Positions 18,080 through 27,327 of a DNA stretch of 64,000 nucleotides are shown one piece after another. The position numbers and the translations under genes are program-made. The notes under the pieces are model-generated. The model worked only from the letters and a program-made list of their open reading frames with translations, did no database searches and was not told where the DNA came from. This DNA comes from Terriglobia bacterium. GTDB lineage: Bacteria; Acidobacteriota; Terriglobia; Bryobacterales; Bryobacteraceae. Where the stretch lies: assembly GCA_020073145.1 (NCBI GenBank), contig JAIQFS010000023.1, positions 83,131-147,130 on the forward strand. Direction: 5' to 3'. How positions within the stretch are numbered: the stretch's first letter is position 1; every line of letters starts with the position of its first letter.

Positions 18080-19147
18080 ATGCTCGGGTCTGCCCGCTCG
18101 GTTGCTTTCGACATTCTCCAGAAAGTGGAGCGGGGCGCGTTTGCCTCCGATCTGCTGCGGGAGGCGGCGCTCGATCCGCGGGATGCCGGCCTCGCTTCGC
18201 AGATTGTATTCGGGGTGTTGCGCTTTCGCGCGCAGCTCGATTTCCTGATCGAACACTATGCGGGCCGGGCTCGCAGACTCGATCCGGAAGTCCGCACGGC
18301 GCTGCGCATGGGGCTCTTCCAGGCGCGGTATCTGGAGCGCGTTCCGGCGCATGCGGCGGTAGCGGAGAGTGTCGAGCTGGTCAAGCGGGCGCGCAAGACC
18401 TCGGCCGGCGGGTTCGTCAACGCCGTGTTGCGCAAAGCCGACCGGCAGCCTGTGGTGTGGCCCTGCCGCGAGGTGGAACTGTCCTGTCCGGAGTGGCTAC
18501 TGGCCCGGTGGGAGCGGCACTACGGAGCGGGCGTTGCCGAAGGAGTGGCGCGGGCCGCGTTGTGCGAGCCGGAAACCTACGTGCGGGTCGGTGCGGCTGG
18601 CAGCCGTATCCAGGATATCGGCTCGCAGTCCATCGTGCCGCTGCTGCGGCTGGAGCCTGGCCAGCGCTTCCTCGACCTTTGCGCGGCTCCCGGCAACAAG
18701 ACCGCCCAGGCGCTCGAAGCCGGCGTCGACGCCGTGGCGTGCGATCGCTACCTGCGCCGCCTTCTGCCGATGGCGGGGTTGGGCGCCGCTCTGGTGGTTC
18801 TCGATGGCGCCCGGACCCTGCCTTTCTCGCGCCCGTTTGATCGCATCCTGGTGGACGCTCCGTGCTCCGGCACGGGCACGCTGGCCCGGAATCCCGAAAT
18901 CAAGTGGCGCTTGAAACCCGAGGATCTGGCCGGCTTCCAGCGTCGGCAGGTGGCGCTGCTGGAACAGGCGCGTGCGGCCCTGGCCCCCGGAGGCCTGCTG
19001 GTGTATTCCACCTGCTCGCTCGAGCCCGAGGAGAATGAGGAGGTCGCAGCCACCGTTCCCCCGCAACTCGTGGTCGAGACCCGGCACCGCCTCCCCGGGC
19101 GCGATGCGGGGGACGGTTTTTTCGCTGCTGTGATAAAATCAGGTTGA
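18080..19147 (+). CDS. RsmB/NOP-family rRNA (cytosine-C5) methyltransferase
   Basis: SAM-dependent RNA methyltransferase of 355 residues. An N-terminal NusB-like domain (SARSVAFDILQKVERGAFASDLL ... SAGGFVNAVLRK) is followed by a Rossmann methyltransferase domain with LDLCAAPGNKT, the Cys of DAPCSGTGTLARNP and the catalytic Cys of YSTCSLEPEENE. RsmB (m5C967 of 16S rRNA) has about 430 residues, so this is shorter, mainly between the two domains. ATG 18080 begins at the first conserved residue; the open frame upstream to 17876 is not family-like. It is the first gene of a seven-gene operon. Confidence 0.88.
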   Translation: MLGSARSVAFDILQKVERGAFASDLLREAALDPRDAGLASQIVFGVLRFRAQLDFLIEHYAGRARRLDPEVRTALRMGLFQARYLERVPAHAAVAESVELVKRARKTSAGGFVNAVLRKADRQPVVWPCREVELSCPEWLLARWERHYGAGVAEGVARAALCEPETYVRVGAAGSRIQDIGSQSIVPLLRLEPGQRFLDLCAAPGNKTAQALEAGVDAVACDRYLRRLLPMAGLGAALVVLDGARTLPFSRPFDRILVDAPCSGTGTLARNPEIKWRLKPEDLAGFQRRQVALLEQARAALAPGGLLVYSTCSLEPEENEEVAATVPPQLVVETRHRLPGRDAGDGFFAAVIKSG

Positions 19148-19154
19148 TCCGCAA

Positions 19155-19829
19155 ATGGTTGAAATTGTTCCCTCAATCCTATCGGCGGACTTCGCTCGAC
19201 TAGCCGAGGACATCGGGCGCGTCGAGCGAGGCGGCGCAACCATGCTCCATTTGGACGTGATGGACGGCCACTTTGTGCCGAACCTCACGATCGGACCGCC
19301 GGTCGTGGAGTCGATCCGCAAAACGACGCGTGCGCATCTGGACGTGCACCTGATGATCGAAAACCCGGACCGGTATGTCGGCGCCTTCGCGCGAGCCGGG
19401 GCCAATTCGATTTCGGTTCACTATGAAGCCTGCCGCCACTTGGACGCCGTGCTCGGCCTGATCCGCGCGGAAGGCGCGCAAGCGGGCGTCGTGCTGAATC
19501 CGGCCACGCCGGTGGGGATGCTGCAGGATATTCTGGAAGTGGCGGATTACGTGCTGCTGATGAGCGTGAATCCCGGATTTGGGGGGCAGACGCTGATTCC
19601 GTACGTGCTGGAAAAAGCGCGGCAGCTCGACCGCATGCGGCGGGAGAAGAGATTGGCGCTGCCTATCGAAATCGATGGCGGTGTGCACCGGGATAACCTG
19701 GCCGACGTGGTTCGCGCCGGGTGTGATTGGATCGTCACAGGGTCGGCTGTTTTTCACAGTCCCAACCCCGAGGCAACGGTACGGGAAATGCGCGAAATCG
19801 CGGCCCACGCGGCCGCGGTGGAGTGCTGA
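19155..19829 (+). CDS. rpe: Ribulose-phosphate 3-epimerase
   Basis: Pentose-phosphate enzyme interconverting ribulose-5-P and xylulose-5-P; 224 residues, normal length. It is a TIM barrel with IVPSILSADFARL at the start, the metal His/Asp pair in LHLDVMDGHFVPN, HLMIENP, MSVNPGFGGQ and EIDGGV near the end. It begins 7 nt after the methyltransferase stop. The pairing of rpe with an rsmB-like gene is common in bacteria. Confidence 0.96.
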   Translation: MVEIVPSILSADFARLAEDIGRVERGGATMLHLDVMDGHFVPNLTIGPPVVESIRKTTRAHLDVHLMIENPDRYVGAFARAGANSISVHYEACRHLDAVLGLIRAEGAQAGVVLNPATPVGMLQDILEVADYVLLMSVNPGFGGQTLIPYVLEKARQLDRMRREKRLALPIEIDGGVHRDNLADVVRAGCDWIVTGSAVFHSPNPEATVREMREIAAHAAAVEC

Positions 19830-19847
19830 ATATTCTTGGGTGGCTTC

Positions 19848-21137
19848 ATGATGCTTCGTAGTCTCATACGGTATGGCGCGGCTTCGGCGGCGCTGGTGTT
19901 TCTGATGACCTCGTGTGGTTTGCGGCGTCATCCGTACGAAAACCCGATCTCCAAAGACACGCAACAGCCCGACAAGGTGCTGTTCGACAAGGCGATCCAC
20001 GACATCGAGCACAGCCGGTATGAGATCGGCAGGCTGACCCTGCAGACGCTGATCAACACCTACGATTCCAGCGAGTACCTGGCCAAGGCGAAACTGGCCA
20101 TCGCGGATAGTTGGTACCGGGAAGGCGGCGCCCGCGGCTTGGCTCAGGCCGAGGCCGAATACAAGGACTTCATCCTGTTCTATCCGACCATGGAAGAAGC
20201 CGCCGAAGCGCAGGAGAAGGTCTGCGACATCCAGATCAACCAGATGGAGAAGCCTGACCGCGACCCGATGCACGCGCGGCGCGCTGAAGACGAGTGCCGC
20301 CAGCTGCTGGAGCAGTTTCCGAACAGCAAATTCGCTCCCGAGGCGCAGCAGAAGCTCCGCAACATCCAGGAAGTGCTGGCTGCGTCCGAGTTCAAAGTGG
20401 GGACGTTCTACCACACTAAGGGCAGTTACCCCGCGTCGGCCAACCGTTTGCAAGCGCTGCCGGATCAGTACCCGCTCTTCAGCCAGAACGATGAAGCGCT
20501 CTGGACGATGGCCGATGACTACCACAGGATGGGAGACCGCTTTGAAGCGCGCGAGGCGGAGGCGTATACCCGGATCGTTCGCGACTTTCCGCTGAGCGGC
20601 CACGTTTCCGCCGCCAAAGAGCGGCTGCAGGCTCTGAACCGCCCCGTCCCGGATGCCGATCCCACGGCGCTGGCCCGCATGAAATCCGAACTGGAGAATC
20701 GCGAAAGAGCCGGCATCCCCGGCCGGGTATTCGGCGTCTTCAGCTCCAAACCGGACATGCGAGCGGCGGCCAAGAGCGGCACCCCCACCATGGCTGGGCT
20801 CCGGCCGACCACGCCGGTCAGCGTGCCGGGCGCTCTGACGGGTGCTGCCGGTACGACCTCCGATGTGTCGGCGCAAGTGCTGAGCGACACGTCGGCCCTC
20901 GATAAGGGGCAGGATGCCCGCGCCCTTCCGCCCGGGCAGACTGCGGCTGCGGCTCAGACCGGGGACAGCGGGCAGGCTGCCGTGGCCCAAACTCAGCCCC
21001 TACCGACCAACCACACCGCTCCCCCGAAGAAGCAGAAGAAAGTCAAGAAGGCGAAGGCGCCGAAGGTCGATCCACAACCGAAGGGAGCCGCGCAGCCAAC
21101 GCCCGATGCGCCTCCTAAGGCGGATACGCAGCCGTAA
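19848..21137 (+). CDS. bamD: BamD-like outer-membrane assembly lipoprotein with long C-terminal extension
   Basis: Component of the BAM complex that inserts outer-membrane proteins. The N-terminus carries a lipoprotein signal with lipobox-like LMTSCG around residue 23. TPR-type repeats run to about residue 260 (RYEIGRLTLQTLINTYDSSEY, with LEQFPNSKFAPEAQQ later). E. coli BamD has 245 residues; this one has 429. The extra ~170 residues are Pro/Ala/Gln/Thr-rich and end in a Lys-rich tract (PPKKQKKVKKAKAPKV). I prefer ATG 19848 (or 19851) to TTG 19836. It starts 18 nt after rpe. Confidence 0.85.
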   Translation: MMLRSLIRYGAASAALVFLMTSCGLRRHPYENPISKDTQQPDKVLFDKAIHDIEHSRYEIGRLTLQTLINTYDSSEYLAKAKLAIADSWYREGGARGLAQAEAEYKDFILFYPTMEEAAEAQEKVCDIQINQMEKPDRDPMHARRAEDECRQLLEQFPNSKFAPEAQQKLRNIQEVLAASEFKVGTFYHTKGSYPASANRLQALPDQYPLFSQNDEALWTMADDYHRMGDRFEAREAEAYTRIVRDFPLSGHVSAAKERLQALNRPVPDADPTALARMKSELENRERAGIPGRVFGVFSSKPDMRAAAKSGTPTMAGLRPTTPVSVPGALTGAAGTTSDVSAQVLSDTSALDKGQDARALPPGQTAAAAQTGDSGQAAVAQTQPLPTNHTAPPKKQKKVKKAKAPKVDPQPKGAAQPTPDAPPKADTQP

Positions 21138-21139
21138 TC

Positions 21140-21901
21140 ATGAGCCGGATCCTGCTGGTCGATGACAGCCCGCACGCGCAGCGCATGGGCGAGCGAATCC
21201 TTTCCGATGAAGGGTACGAGGTGGTCACCGTCAGCAATGCCGATTCGGCGTTGATCCGGCTGGATGACGCCGATCCCGATGTGGTTCTGGCGGACACCGT
21301 GATGCCCGGGCGCACCGGTTTCGACATCTGCCACTACCTGAAGATGAGCCCGCGTCACCGGCACGTCCGGGTGATCCTGACGGCGGGTGTGCTCGAGCCC
21401 CTGGATGAAGAACAGGCCAAGCGGGTGTCCGCCGACGGCACGCTGAAGAAACCCTTTGAAGCCAGCGCGCTGCTCGCGGCGGTGAGGCCGCTGGCGGAGG
21501 CCGCCGAAGCGGCTCGGGCGGAGTCAGCGCCACAGGGTCCGGGGACCAGGAGCCAGGGGCCCGCCAAAAGCGCTCCGGTGGCGCCGTTCGTGGCTGTCGT
21601 GGATTCCGAGCAGGTGCGCGCCGCGGTTACCGTGGCGCTCGACGCGGCCATGGGTGTCATCGTGGATGAGATCGCGCGCCGCGTGCTCACGACCCTTGCG
21701 TTGAAGAAACCCGAGGCCACCGCCGAGCCGCCCCTGCCCGTGACCGCGCCGTTGCGTCCGGAAGCGCCGGTCCCCGCGGTTCCGCCGAACGCCGAGCCCC
21801 GAACCGACGCCGTGCGCCGCGTGAGCCCCGTCCGCCTCCGCTCGTCGTCCATGCTGGGATTGAATCTGGGGCGCACCGAGTACCCGCCCGATCGCGAATA
21901 A
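21140..21901 (+). CDS. Response-regulator receiver protein with C-terminal helical tail
   Basis: Protein of 253 residues. REC domain 1-120 shows LLVDDS, the phospho-acceptor Asp in VVLADTVMPGRTG, the Thr of ILTAG and the Lys of LKKPF. An Ala/Pro-rich linker follows. A predicted amphipathic helix (VTVALDAAMGVIVDEIARRVLTTL, split near 196) is then followed by a disordered tail. There is no DNA-binding or enzymatic output domain. It starts 2 nt after bamD and ends 2 nt before yajQ, so it is probably an adaptor-type regulator. Its kinase is not in this operon. Confidence 0.83.
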   Translation: MSRILLVDDSPHAQRMGERILSDEGYEVVTVSNADSALIRLDDADPDVVLADTVMPGRTGFDICHYLKMSPRHRHVRVILTAGVLEPLDEEQAKRVSADGTLKKPFEASALLAAVRPLAEAAEAARAESAPQGPGTRSQGPAKSAPVAPFVAVVDSEQVRAAVTVALDAAMGVIVDEIARRVLTTLALKKPEATAEPPLPVTAPLRPEAPVPAVPPNAEPRTDAVRRVSPVRLRSSSMLGLNLGRTEYPPDRE

Positions 21902-21903
21902 AT

Positions 21904-22404
21904 ATGCCCGACAACAGTTTTGACGTCGTCTCGAAAATAGAAATTCCCGAAGTCCTCAACGCCGTGCAGCAGGCGCTGAAGGAGATCACTCAGCGCTACG
22001 ACCTCAAGGGCTCGCACTCCAATATCGAGCTGAACGAGAAGGACAACAAGATTGAGCTGGCCAGCCAGGATGAATTTAAACTGAAGGCCGTGATCGACAT
22101 TCTCGAGTCCAAGCTGGTCAAGCGCAAAGTGCCGCTCAAGGGCATGAGTTATGGCCCCGTCGTTCCGGCCGCCAGTTCGACGGTGAAGCAGGAGATTACC
22201 CTACAGCAGGGAATCGCGATCGAGAAAGCGCGCGAGATCGTCAAGAAGATCAAGGACAGCAAGTTAAAGGTGCAGGCCTCGATCCAGGGCGATTTTGTGC
22301 GGGTTTCGGGGCGCGACCGCGACACCCTGCAATCGGCAATCCAGTTACTGCGCGACAGCGACTTCGGCATCGACATGCAATTCACCAACTACCGCACCAA
22401 CTGA
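21904..22404 (+). CDS. yajQ: YajQ-family nucleotide-binding protein
   Basis: Protein of 166 residues, full length for the family. It has the N-terminal DNSFDVVSKIEIPEVLNAVQ, QRYDLKGSHSNIEL, LKGMSYGPVVPA and the C-terminal GDFVRVSGRDRDTLQ. Xanthomonas YajQ binds cyclic di-GMP and affects virulence gene control; other members bind RNA or nucleotides. A c-di-GMP link would fit the cyclase elsewhere in the window, but that is inference. It is followed 1 nt later by the hydrolase gene. Confidence 0.95.
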   Translation: MPDNSFDVVSKIEIPEVLNAVQQALKEITQRYDLKGSHSNIELNEKDNKIELASQDEFKLKAVIDILESKLVKRKVPLKGMSYGPVVPAASSTVKQEITLQQGIAIEKAREIVKKIKDSKLKVQASIQGDFVRVSGRDRDTLQSAIQLLRDSDFGIDMQFTNYRTN

Positions 22405-22405
22405 A

Positions 22406-23050
22406 GTGGCGCGCCGCATCGAGAGTCTTTTTTTGGAAGGGCCCGCCGGCCGGTTGGAAGCGCAGCTGGAGGAGCCCGAAGATCAGGCGCCCCGTTTGGC
22501 GGCTCTGGTGTGCCACCCGCATCCCCTCCACGGCGGGACCATGCACAACAAGGTGGTCTATCGCGTGGCCCGCGGCCTGCGCCACGCCGGGGCGGTGGTC
22601 TTGCGCTTCAATTTTCGCGGCGTCGGCGGGAGCGAAGGCGAGCACGCCCACATGACCGGCGAGATTGAGGACGCGCGCGCCGCGCTGGCCTGGCTTCGCC
22701 GGCGCTATCCCGAGCTGCCGTTCGCGCTGGCTGGGTTTTCCTTCGGCGCGCGCGTGATCACACGCTTGGGATGCGCCATGGGGGGCGCCCGGTTCCTGAT
22801 GGCCGTGGGCCACTCCACGCAGCGGGGCAGCGAATACCTGGAATCCTGCCCGGCCTCCAAGATCTTCATCCAGAGCACTCACGATGAGTTCGGCCCGCGC
22901 GCGCAGTTGGAGGCGATGGTTGCCGGGCTGGCGGGGCCGAAGCAATTGATTTGGATCGAGGCCGCCGATCACTTCTTCGCCGGGGGTTTGGAGGAGCTGG
23001 AGGCAGCGGTAGGGAATGCGGTCGCCGTGGTGGAGGGAGGAGGCTCATGA
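22406..23050 (+). CDS. Alpha/beta-fold hydrolase (COG2945-like)
   Basis: Cytosolic alpha/beta hydrolase of 214 residues. It shows HPHPLHGGTMHNKVV, RFNFRGVGGSEG, the nucleophile elbow GFSFGARV (Ser), an acid near STHDEFGP and the His in AADHFFAGGLEEL. The start is GTG 22406, one base after the yajQ stop. A frame reading back to 22295 lies inside yajQ. Small esterase-like enzymes of this group have poorly known substrates. Its stop overlaps the next start as ATGA. Confidence 0.85.
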   Translation: MARRIESLFLEGPAGRLEAQLEEPEDQAPRLAALVCHPHPLHGGTMHNKVVYRVARGLRHAGAVVLRFNFRGVGGSEGEHAHMTGEIEDARAALAWLRRRYPELPFALAGFSFGARVITRLGCAMGGARFLMAVGHSTQRGSEYLESCPASKIFIQSTHDEFGPRAQLEAMVAGLAGPKQLIWIEAADHFFAGGLEELEAAVGNAVAVVEGGGS

Positions 23051-23916
23051 GCAGCGCAAGCCGGTTGCGAGAACTACTGCGTCAGGGCGGTCTGGTCGCC
23101 GCGCCAGGCGCCTATGACTGCATCACGGCGCGCCTGGTGGAACAGGCCGGGTTCGACGCGGTGTACATGACGGGCGCCGGCACCGCGGCCACCTTGGGCT
23201 ATCCCGATTACGGGCTGGTCACGATGTCGGAGATGGCGGACAACGCCGGACGCATCGCCGCCGCCACCGGCATCCCGGTGATCGCGGATGCCGATACGGG
23301 CTACGGCAACGAACTCAACGTGGTCCGCACTGTGCGCGAGTTCGAAAAGCGCGGCGTCGCCGGCATTCACATCGAGGACCAGGGCTTTCCGAAAAAGTGC
23401 GGCCACCTGGAAGATAAGGTGGTGATCCCGATCGAGGAGTATGCCGCCAAGATTCGCGCCGCGGCGTCCGCGAAGCAGGAACCGGACTTCTTGATCATTG
23501 CGCGTACCGATGCCCGCGCCGTCCTGGGATTCGACGAGTCCATCCGCCGCGCGAACGCAGCGCTCGATGCGGGCGCCGATATGGCGTTCGTCGAAGCGCC
23601 TCAGACGCGGGAAGAAGTGGCCGCCGTGCCCCGCCTGGTGAAGGGCCCGTGCCTGCTCAACGTGGTGTGGCGCGGCAAAACGCCGGATGTGTCCCTCGAT
23701 GACGCGCAAGCCATGGGTTATCGGCTGGCGATTCTGCCGGCGGTGTTGTTTACCGCGGTCATCGGCGTCTGTGACGCGATGCTGGAGGAATTGCGCCGTA
23801 CCCGCCGGCATCCGGTTCCCGCGGCGGACCTCACGCCGGCACAGGCGTTCCGCCGTTTCGGCGCCGATGAGTGGGACCCGCTGCGCGCGCGGTTTCGGGC
23901 GCCTGCGTCCTCTTAA
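23047..23916 (+). CDS. Isocitrate lyase / PEP mutase family enzyme
   Basis: TIM-barrel lyase of 289 residues. It has YMTGAGTAATLGYPDYG, the metal-site ADADTGYGNELNVVRTV, HIEDQGFPKKCGH (the family's KKCGH active-site loop) and IARTDARA. It is closest in plan to methylisocitrate lyase (prpB) or oxaloacetate decarboxylase relatives. No prpC or prpD is adjacent, so the substrate is uncertain. It overlaps the hydrolase gene by 4 nt and ends the operon. Confidence 0.87.
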   Translation: MSSASRLRELLRQGGLVAAPGAYDCITARLVEQAGFDAVYMTGAGTAATLGYPDYGLVTMSEMADNAGRIAAATGIPVIADADTGYGNELNVVRTVREFEKRGVAGIHIEDQGFPKKCGHLEDKVVIPIEEYAAKIRAAASAKQEPDFLIIARTDARAVLGFDESIRRANAALDAGADMAFVEAPQTREEVAAVPRLVKGPCLLNVVWRGKTPDVSLDDAQAMGYRLAILPAVLFTAVIGVCDAMLEELRRTRRHPVPAADLTPAQAFRRFGADEWDPLRARFRAPASS

Positions 23917-23981
23917 ACCTTTACCCGGATTCGAGCGCAACAACCGGATAGACTTCGCGCCGCGGCAACTTCTACAGTGGG

Positions 23982-25412
23982 ATGGTGGAGAATGGCAAGT
24001 CTCTCTTTCAGCCCGTGCTGACTCAAGCGCTGGATCACGCGCTGGTTCATCTGGAAGGTCTGTCTACCGGCTCCGTAGCCGCTACTGCCGATCTGCGAAC
24101 GCTGCGCGCTCGCCTCGGGAAGCCGCTGGGGGACGCTGGTGTCCCGGCAGGGCAGGTGATCGCGGAGCTGACCCGCGACGTGGAAGGCGGCATCGTGGGC
24201 AGCGCGGGCGGGCGCTTTTTCGCCTGGGTGATCGGTGGCGCACTTCCGGCGGCCCTGGCCGCGGATTGGCTGACGGCCGCCTGGGACCAGAACGCGGGAC
24301 TCTATGCGGCCGGGCCGGCCGCGGCGGTGGCGGAGGAAGTCGCCGGGGCCTGGCTGAAGGACCTCTTCGGGCTTCCGCCGGAAGCCAGCTTCGCCTTCGT
24401 GACGGGCTGCCAGATGGCCCACGTCACGTGTCTGGCCGCGGCGCGCCACCGCCTGCTCGCCGAGCGCGGCTGGGACGTGGAACAGCGCGGCCTGTCGGGC
24501 GCGCCGCCGGTGCGCCTCCTGGCCGGCGGGGAACGCCATGGCACCGTGGAGCGCGCGGTGCGTCTGCTCGACTTGGGAAAAGAGCATTTGGTCAGCCTGC
24601 CGGCCGATGCGCAAGGCCGGTTGCAACCGGAGGTCCTGGAACAGGCGATCGCGACCGCTGCAACCGCCCCGACCGTGGTTCTGCTGCAGGCAGGGGAACT
24701 CAATACCGGCGCCTTTGATCCCTTCGAAACCCTGATCCCCATTGCGCGCCGCTATGGAGCGTGGGTCCACGTGGATGGCGCCTTCGGTCTGTGGGCGGCG
24801 GCGAGCGCGCGTCATCGCCACCTGACCAAGGGCGTCGCGCTGGCCGATTCGTGGGCCACCGACGGGCACAAGTGGTTAAACGTTCCTTACGATTCCGGAT
24901 ACGTGATCGTGGCCGACCGCGCGGCGCACCGGGCGTCCATGTCCCATCGCGAGTCGTATTTGATCCACGATTCGGACGCCCGCGACCAGATCGACTGGAA
25001 CCCGGAATGGTCGCGCCGCGCCCGCGGATTTACGACCTATGCCGCGCTGCGCGAACTCGGGCGCAATGGGATTGGCGATCTGGTGGAGCGCTGCTGCCGC
25101 TACGCCCATGCCCTGGTGATGCGGATCGGCGCGCTGCCGGGAGCCGAGGTGCTGTGGGAGCCGACGCTCAATCAAGGACTGGTGCGGTTTCTGGATTCGA
25201 GAGCGGGCGCGACGGAGCCCGATCACGACCGTAGGACCGACGAAGTCATTGCGGCCATCCTGGCAAGCGGGGAGGCATACTTCGGCGGCGTGACCTGGCG
25301 CGGCCGGAGGGCCATGCGGGTGAGCGTGTGCAATTGGCAGACCTCGGATGAAGAGGTGGATCGGGTCGTGAGCGCAATTGGGCTCGTTCTGAAAAAGGAA
25401 TGCCCTGCTTGA
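23982..25412 (+). CDS. PLP-dependent amino-acid decarboxylase (group II)
   Basis: Fold-type-I PLP enzyme of 476 residues like glutamate, aromatic-amino-acid or cysteine-sulfinate decarboxylases. It shows FVTGCQMAHVTCL (phosphate-binding area), GERHGTVER, HVDGAFGLWAA (Asp to the PLP nitrogen) and the Schiff-base Lys in TDGHKWLNVPYDSG. It lies 65 bp after the isocitrate-lyase-like gene on the same strand and may extend that operon. The specificity residues do not let me name a substrate. Confidence 0.87.
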   Translation: MVENGKSLFQPVLTQALDHALVHLEGLSTGSVAATADLRTLRARLGKPLGDAGVPAGQVIAELTRDVEGGIVGSAGGRFFAWVIGGALPAALAADWLTAAWDQNAGLYAAGPAAAVAEEVAGAWLKDLFGLPPEASFAFVTGCQMAHVTCLAAARHRLLAERGWDVEQRGLSGAPPVRLLAGGERHGTVERAVRLLDLGKEHLVSLPADAQGRLQPEVLEQAIATAATAPTVVLLQAGELNTGAFDPFETLIPIARRYGAWVHVDGAFGLWAAASARHRHLTKGVALADSWATDGHKWLNVPYDSGYVIVADRAAHRASMSHRESYLIHDSDARDQIDWNPEWSRRARGFTTYAALRELGRNGIGDLVERCCRYAHALVMRIGALPGAEVLWEPTLNQGLVRFLDSRAGATEPDHDRRTDEVIAAILASGEAYFGGVTWRGRRAMRVSVCNWQTSDEEVDRVVSAIGLVLKKECPA

Positions 25413-25868
25413 TCAAAGGCCGGTCGTCGACGAAAATGGCAACCCAAGCCCAAAGCCCTTCCGTTCCAGGTGCGGGGCTTTCAATGCGACCTGATTCACA
25501 AACCCTTCCTGATCGGCGAGAGCGATCACGAACGTTCGCGGCTTGTTGGTGACCACCAGAAGCCGGTCGGTTGAGAAGACGCCGGCGCTGCGCGAATCGG
25601 TGTTCGGCTGCAGCTCCACGAGCGAGGCATACGGGATCAAGGCCTTGCGCCATCCCTGGCGGATGAAGAGGCCGTCGTCCCGCACTTCGTAATACTGCGG
25701 CAGCGTCGCCAGCAGGACACCGATCCAGATCACCCAGGCGAAGAGCAGCACGGGGAAGGGCGGACTCTGGTGCGCCAGCCACCCGGCCGTAGGTCCTCCC
25801 AGCGACACCGCTGCGGCCACGATCAGCAAGGCGACCAGCCAGCGGTCGAATTTCGTGGAGAAACGCAT
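25413..25868 (-). CDS. PH-domain-like small membrane protein
   Basis: Protein of 151 residues. Two TM helices lie near residues 8-30 and 38-56 (VLLFAWVIWIGVLLATLPQYY). A bacterial PH-like domain follows (YEVRDDGLFIRQGWRKALIPYASL, then STDRLLVVTNKPRTFVIALADQEGFV), a plan seen in many small YdbT/DUF proteins. The role is unknown. It converges on the decarboxylase gene with no gap and sits 7 nt from the ligase stop, so it may be the last gene of the MFS-ligase unit. Confidence 0.7.
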   Translation of the reverse strand: MRFSTKFDRWLVALLIVAAAVSLGGPTAGWLAHQSPPFPVLLFAWVIWIGVLLATLPQYYEVRDDGLFIRQGWRKALIPYASLVELQPNTDSRSAGVFSTDRLLVVTNKPRTFVIALADQEGFVNQVALKAPHLERKGFGLGLPFSSTTGL

Positions 25869-25875
25869 TCGCGCC

Positions 25876-27327
25876 CTATCGCGCTGGTTGCTTCGGCAGC
25901 AGATGTTTCTGGATCTTTCCCATGGCGTTACGCGGGAGCCGCTCCACGGTGATGAACTCGCGCGGCACTTTGAATGAAGCCAGCTGATCGCGGCAGCGGC
26001 GTTCGAGCGCGGCCGGCTCGACGGCGCTTTTCAACACCACGAATGCGATCGGCACTTCGCCGCGCGCCCGGTCCGCGATCCCGACCACGGCCGCTTCCGC
26101 CACTTCTTCCTGCTCCTGCAAAAACTCCTCGATCTCGCGCGGGTAGATGTTGAAGCCGCCGGAAATGATCAGGTCGCTGCGGCGCCCGCTCAGCGTGTAG
26201 TACCCGTCGGGTTCGCGCACGGCCAGATCTCCCGTCCGGAAATAACCATCCACGAAAGCGGCTGCGGTGGCCTCGGGCCTGCGCCAGTACCCGGCAAAAA
26301 GATTCGAGCCCTTGAGATACAGCTCGCCGGTTTCGCCGTCCGCGGCGGGCTGGCCGTCGTTGTTCAGCAAGCGCACCGAAACCCCCGGCAGCGGCAAGCC
26401 CACGCTGCCCGGCCGCCGCTCGCCGATGTAGGGGTTGCTGAGGTTCATGAAGGTCTCGCTCATGCCGTATCGTTCGAGGATGGTGTGGCCGAATTTTCCG
26501 CGGAACTCTTCCAGCACCTGGGCGGGCAGCGGCGCCGACCCCGATACGAACAGGCGCATGAACCCGCCGATCTCGCGCGCGGCCGCTTCCGGAAAATCCA
26601 GCAGCCGCACGTAGATGGTGGGCACGCCAAAAAACAAAGTGGGACGGAAGTCCAGAAACGTCGCCGCCGCGCTCTGCGATTCGAAACGCTCCAGCAGGCG
26701 CATGCGGCATCCGCTCAACAGCCAGCAATGCAGGCCGTTCCCCAATCCATGGACGTGGAACAGGGGCAGCGCCAGCAGGAAGCGATCGGCGCTCTTGATC
26801 TGCCAGCATGCGGTCAGGTTGACGGCGTTCACGGCGAAATTATTGTGCGTCAGCACGGCCCCTTTGGAGGTGCCAGTGGTGCCGGAGGTATAAATGATGC
26901 CGGCCGGCGCATCGCCATCGAGGGGCACGCGGGGCCGCTGGTCGGACTGCAAGGCCGCCTCCCGGGTGAGTGCGGCGAGCGGCCACAGCGGCACCGTAGA
27001 CTCGATGGCCGCGTCCGTCACCAGCGCCGCTGGCTCGGCGTCCGTGAGGATGTGAGTGATCTCGCGGTCGCGGTACAGAATGTTGATGGGCACGAAGATG
27101 ACACCCAGTTTGACGCAGGCCAGATAGAGATCGATCATCTCCATGCAATTCGCCAGGTAGACACATAGTCGGTCGCCGGCCTTCAGGCCGCGCTGAGACA
27201 AGAGTTGGGCCAGGCGGTTGCTGCGCGAGTCGATTTCGCCGAAGGTGAAGGTAGCGCCGCCGAATTCGAGAGCGACGGTATCGCGGCGGCCGAGCAGAGA
27301 CAAATCGAATAGGTCGGTCAGGTTCAA
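25876..27327 (-). CDS. AMP-dependent acyl-CoA synthetase (MatB/ACSM-like)
   Basis: ANL-superfamily ligase of 483 residues. It has the P-loop-like IIYTSGTTGTSKGAVLTH, LPLFHVHGL, YGMSETFMNLSN, YFRTGDLAV, the hinge RRSDLIISGGFNIYP and the C-terminal Lys in RNAMGKIQKH. The LPLFHVHGLGNGL region resembles malonyl-CoA synthetases, but that is a weak guess. The start is TTG 27327, whose TTGA overlaps the MFS stop. AAGGAG lies just upstream inside the MFS gene, so the two are translationally coupled. Confidence 0.88.
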   Translation of the reverse strand: MNLTDLFDLSLLGRRDTVALEFGGATFTFGEIDSRSNRLAQLLSQRGLKAGDRLCVYLANCMEMIDLYLACVKLGVIFVPINILYRDREITHILTDAEPAALVTDAAIESTVPLWPLAALTREAALQSDQRPRVPLDGDAPAGIIYTSGTTGTSKGAVLTHNNFAVNAVNLTACWQIKSADRFLLALPLFHVHGLGNGLHCWLLSGCRMRLLERFESQSAAATFLDFRPTLFFGVPTIYVRLLDFPEAAAREIGGFMRLFVSGSAPLPAQVLEEFRGKFGHTILERYGMSETFMNLSNPYIGERRPGSVGLPLPGVSVRLLNNDGQPAADGETGELYLKGSNLFAGYWRRPEATAAAFVDGYFRTGDLAVREPDGYYTLSGRRSDLIISGGFNIYPREIEEFLQEQEEVAEAAVVGIADRARGEVPIAFVVLKSAVEPAALERRCRDQLASFKVPREFITVERLPRNAMGKIQKHLLPKQPAR

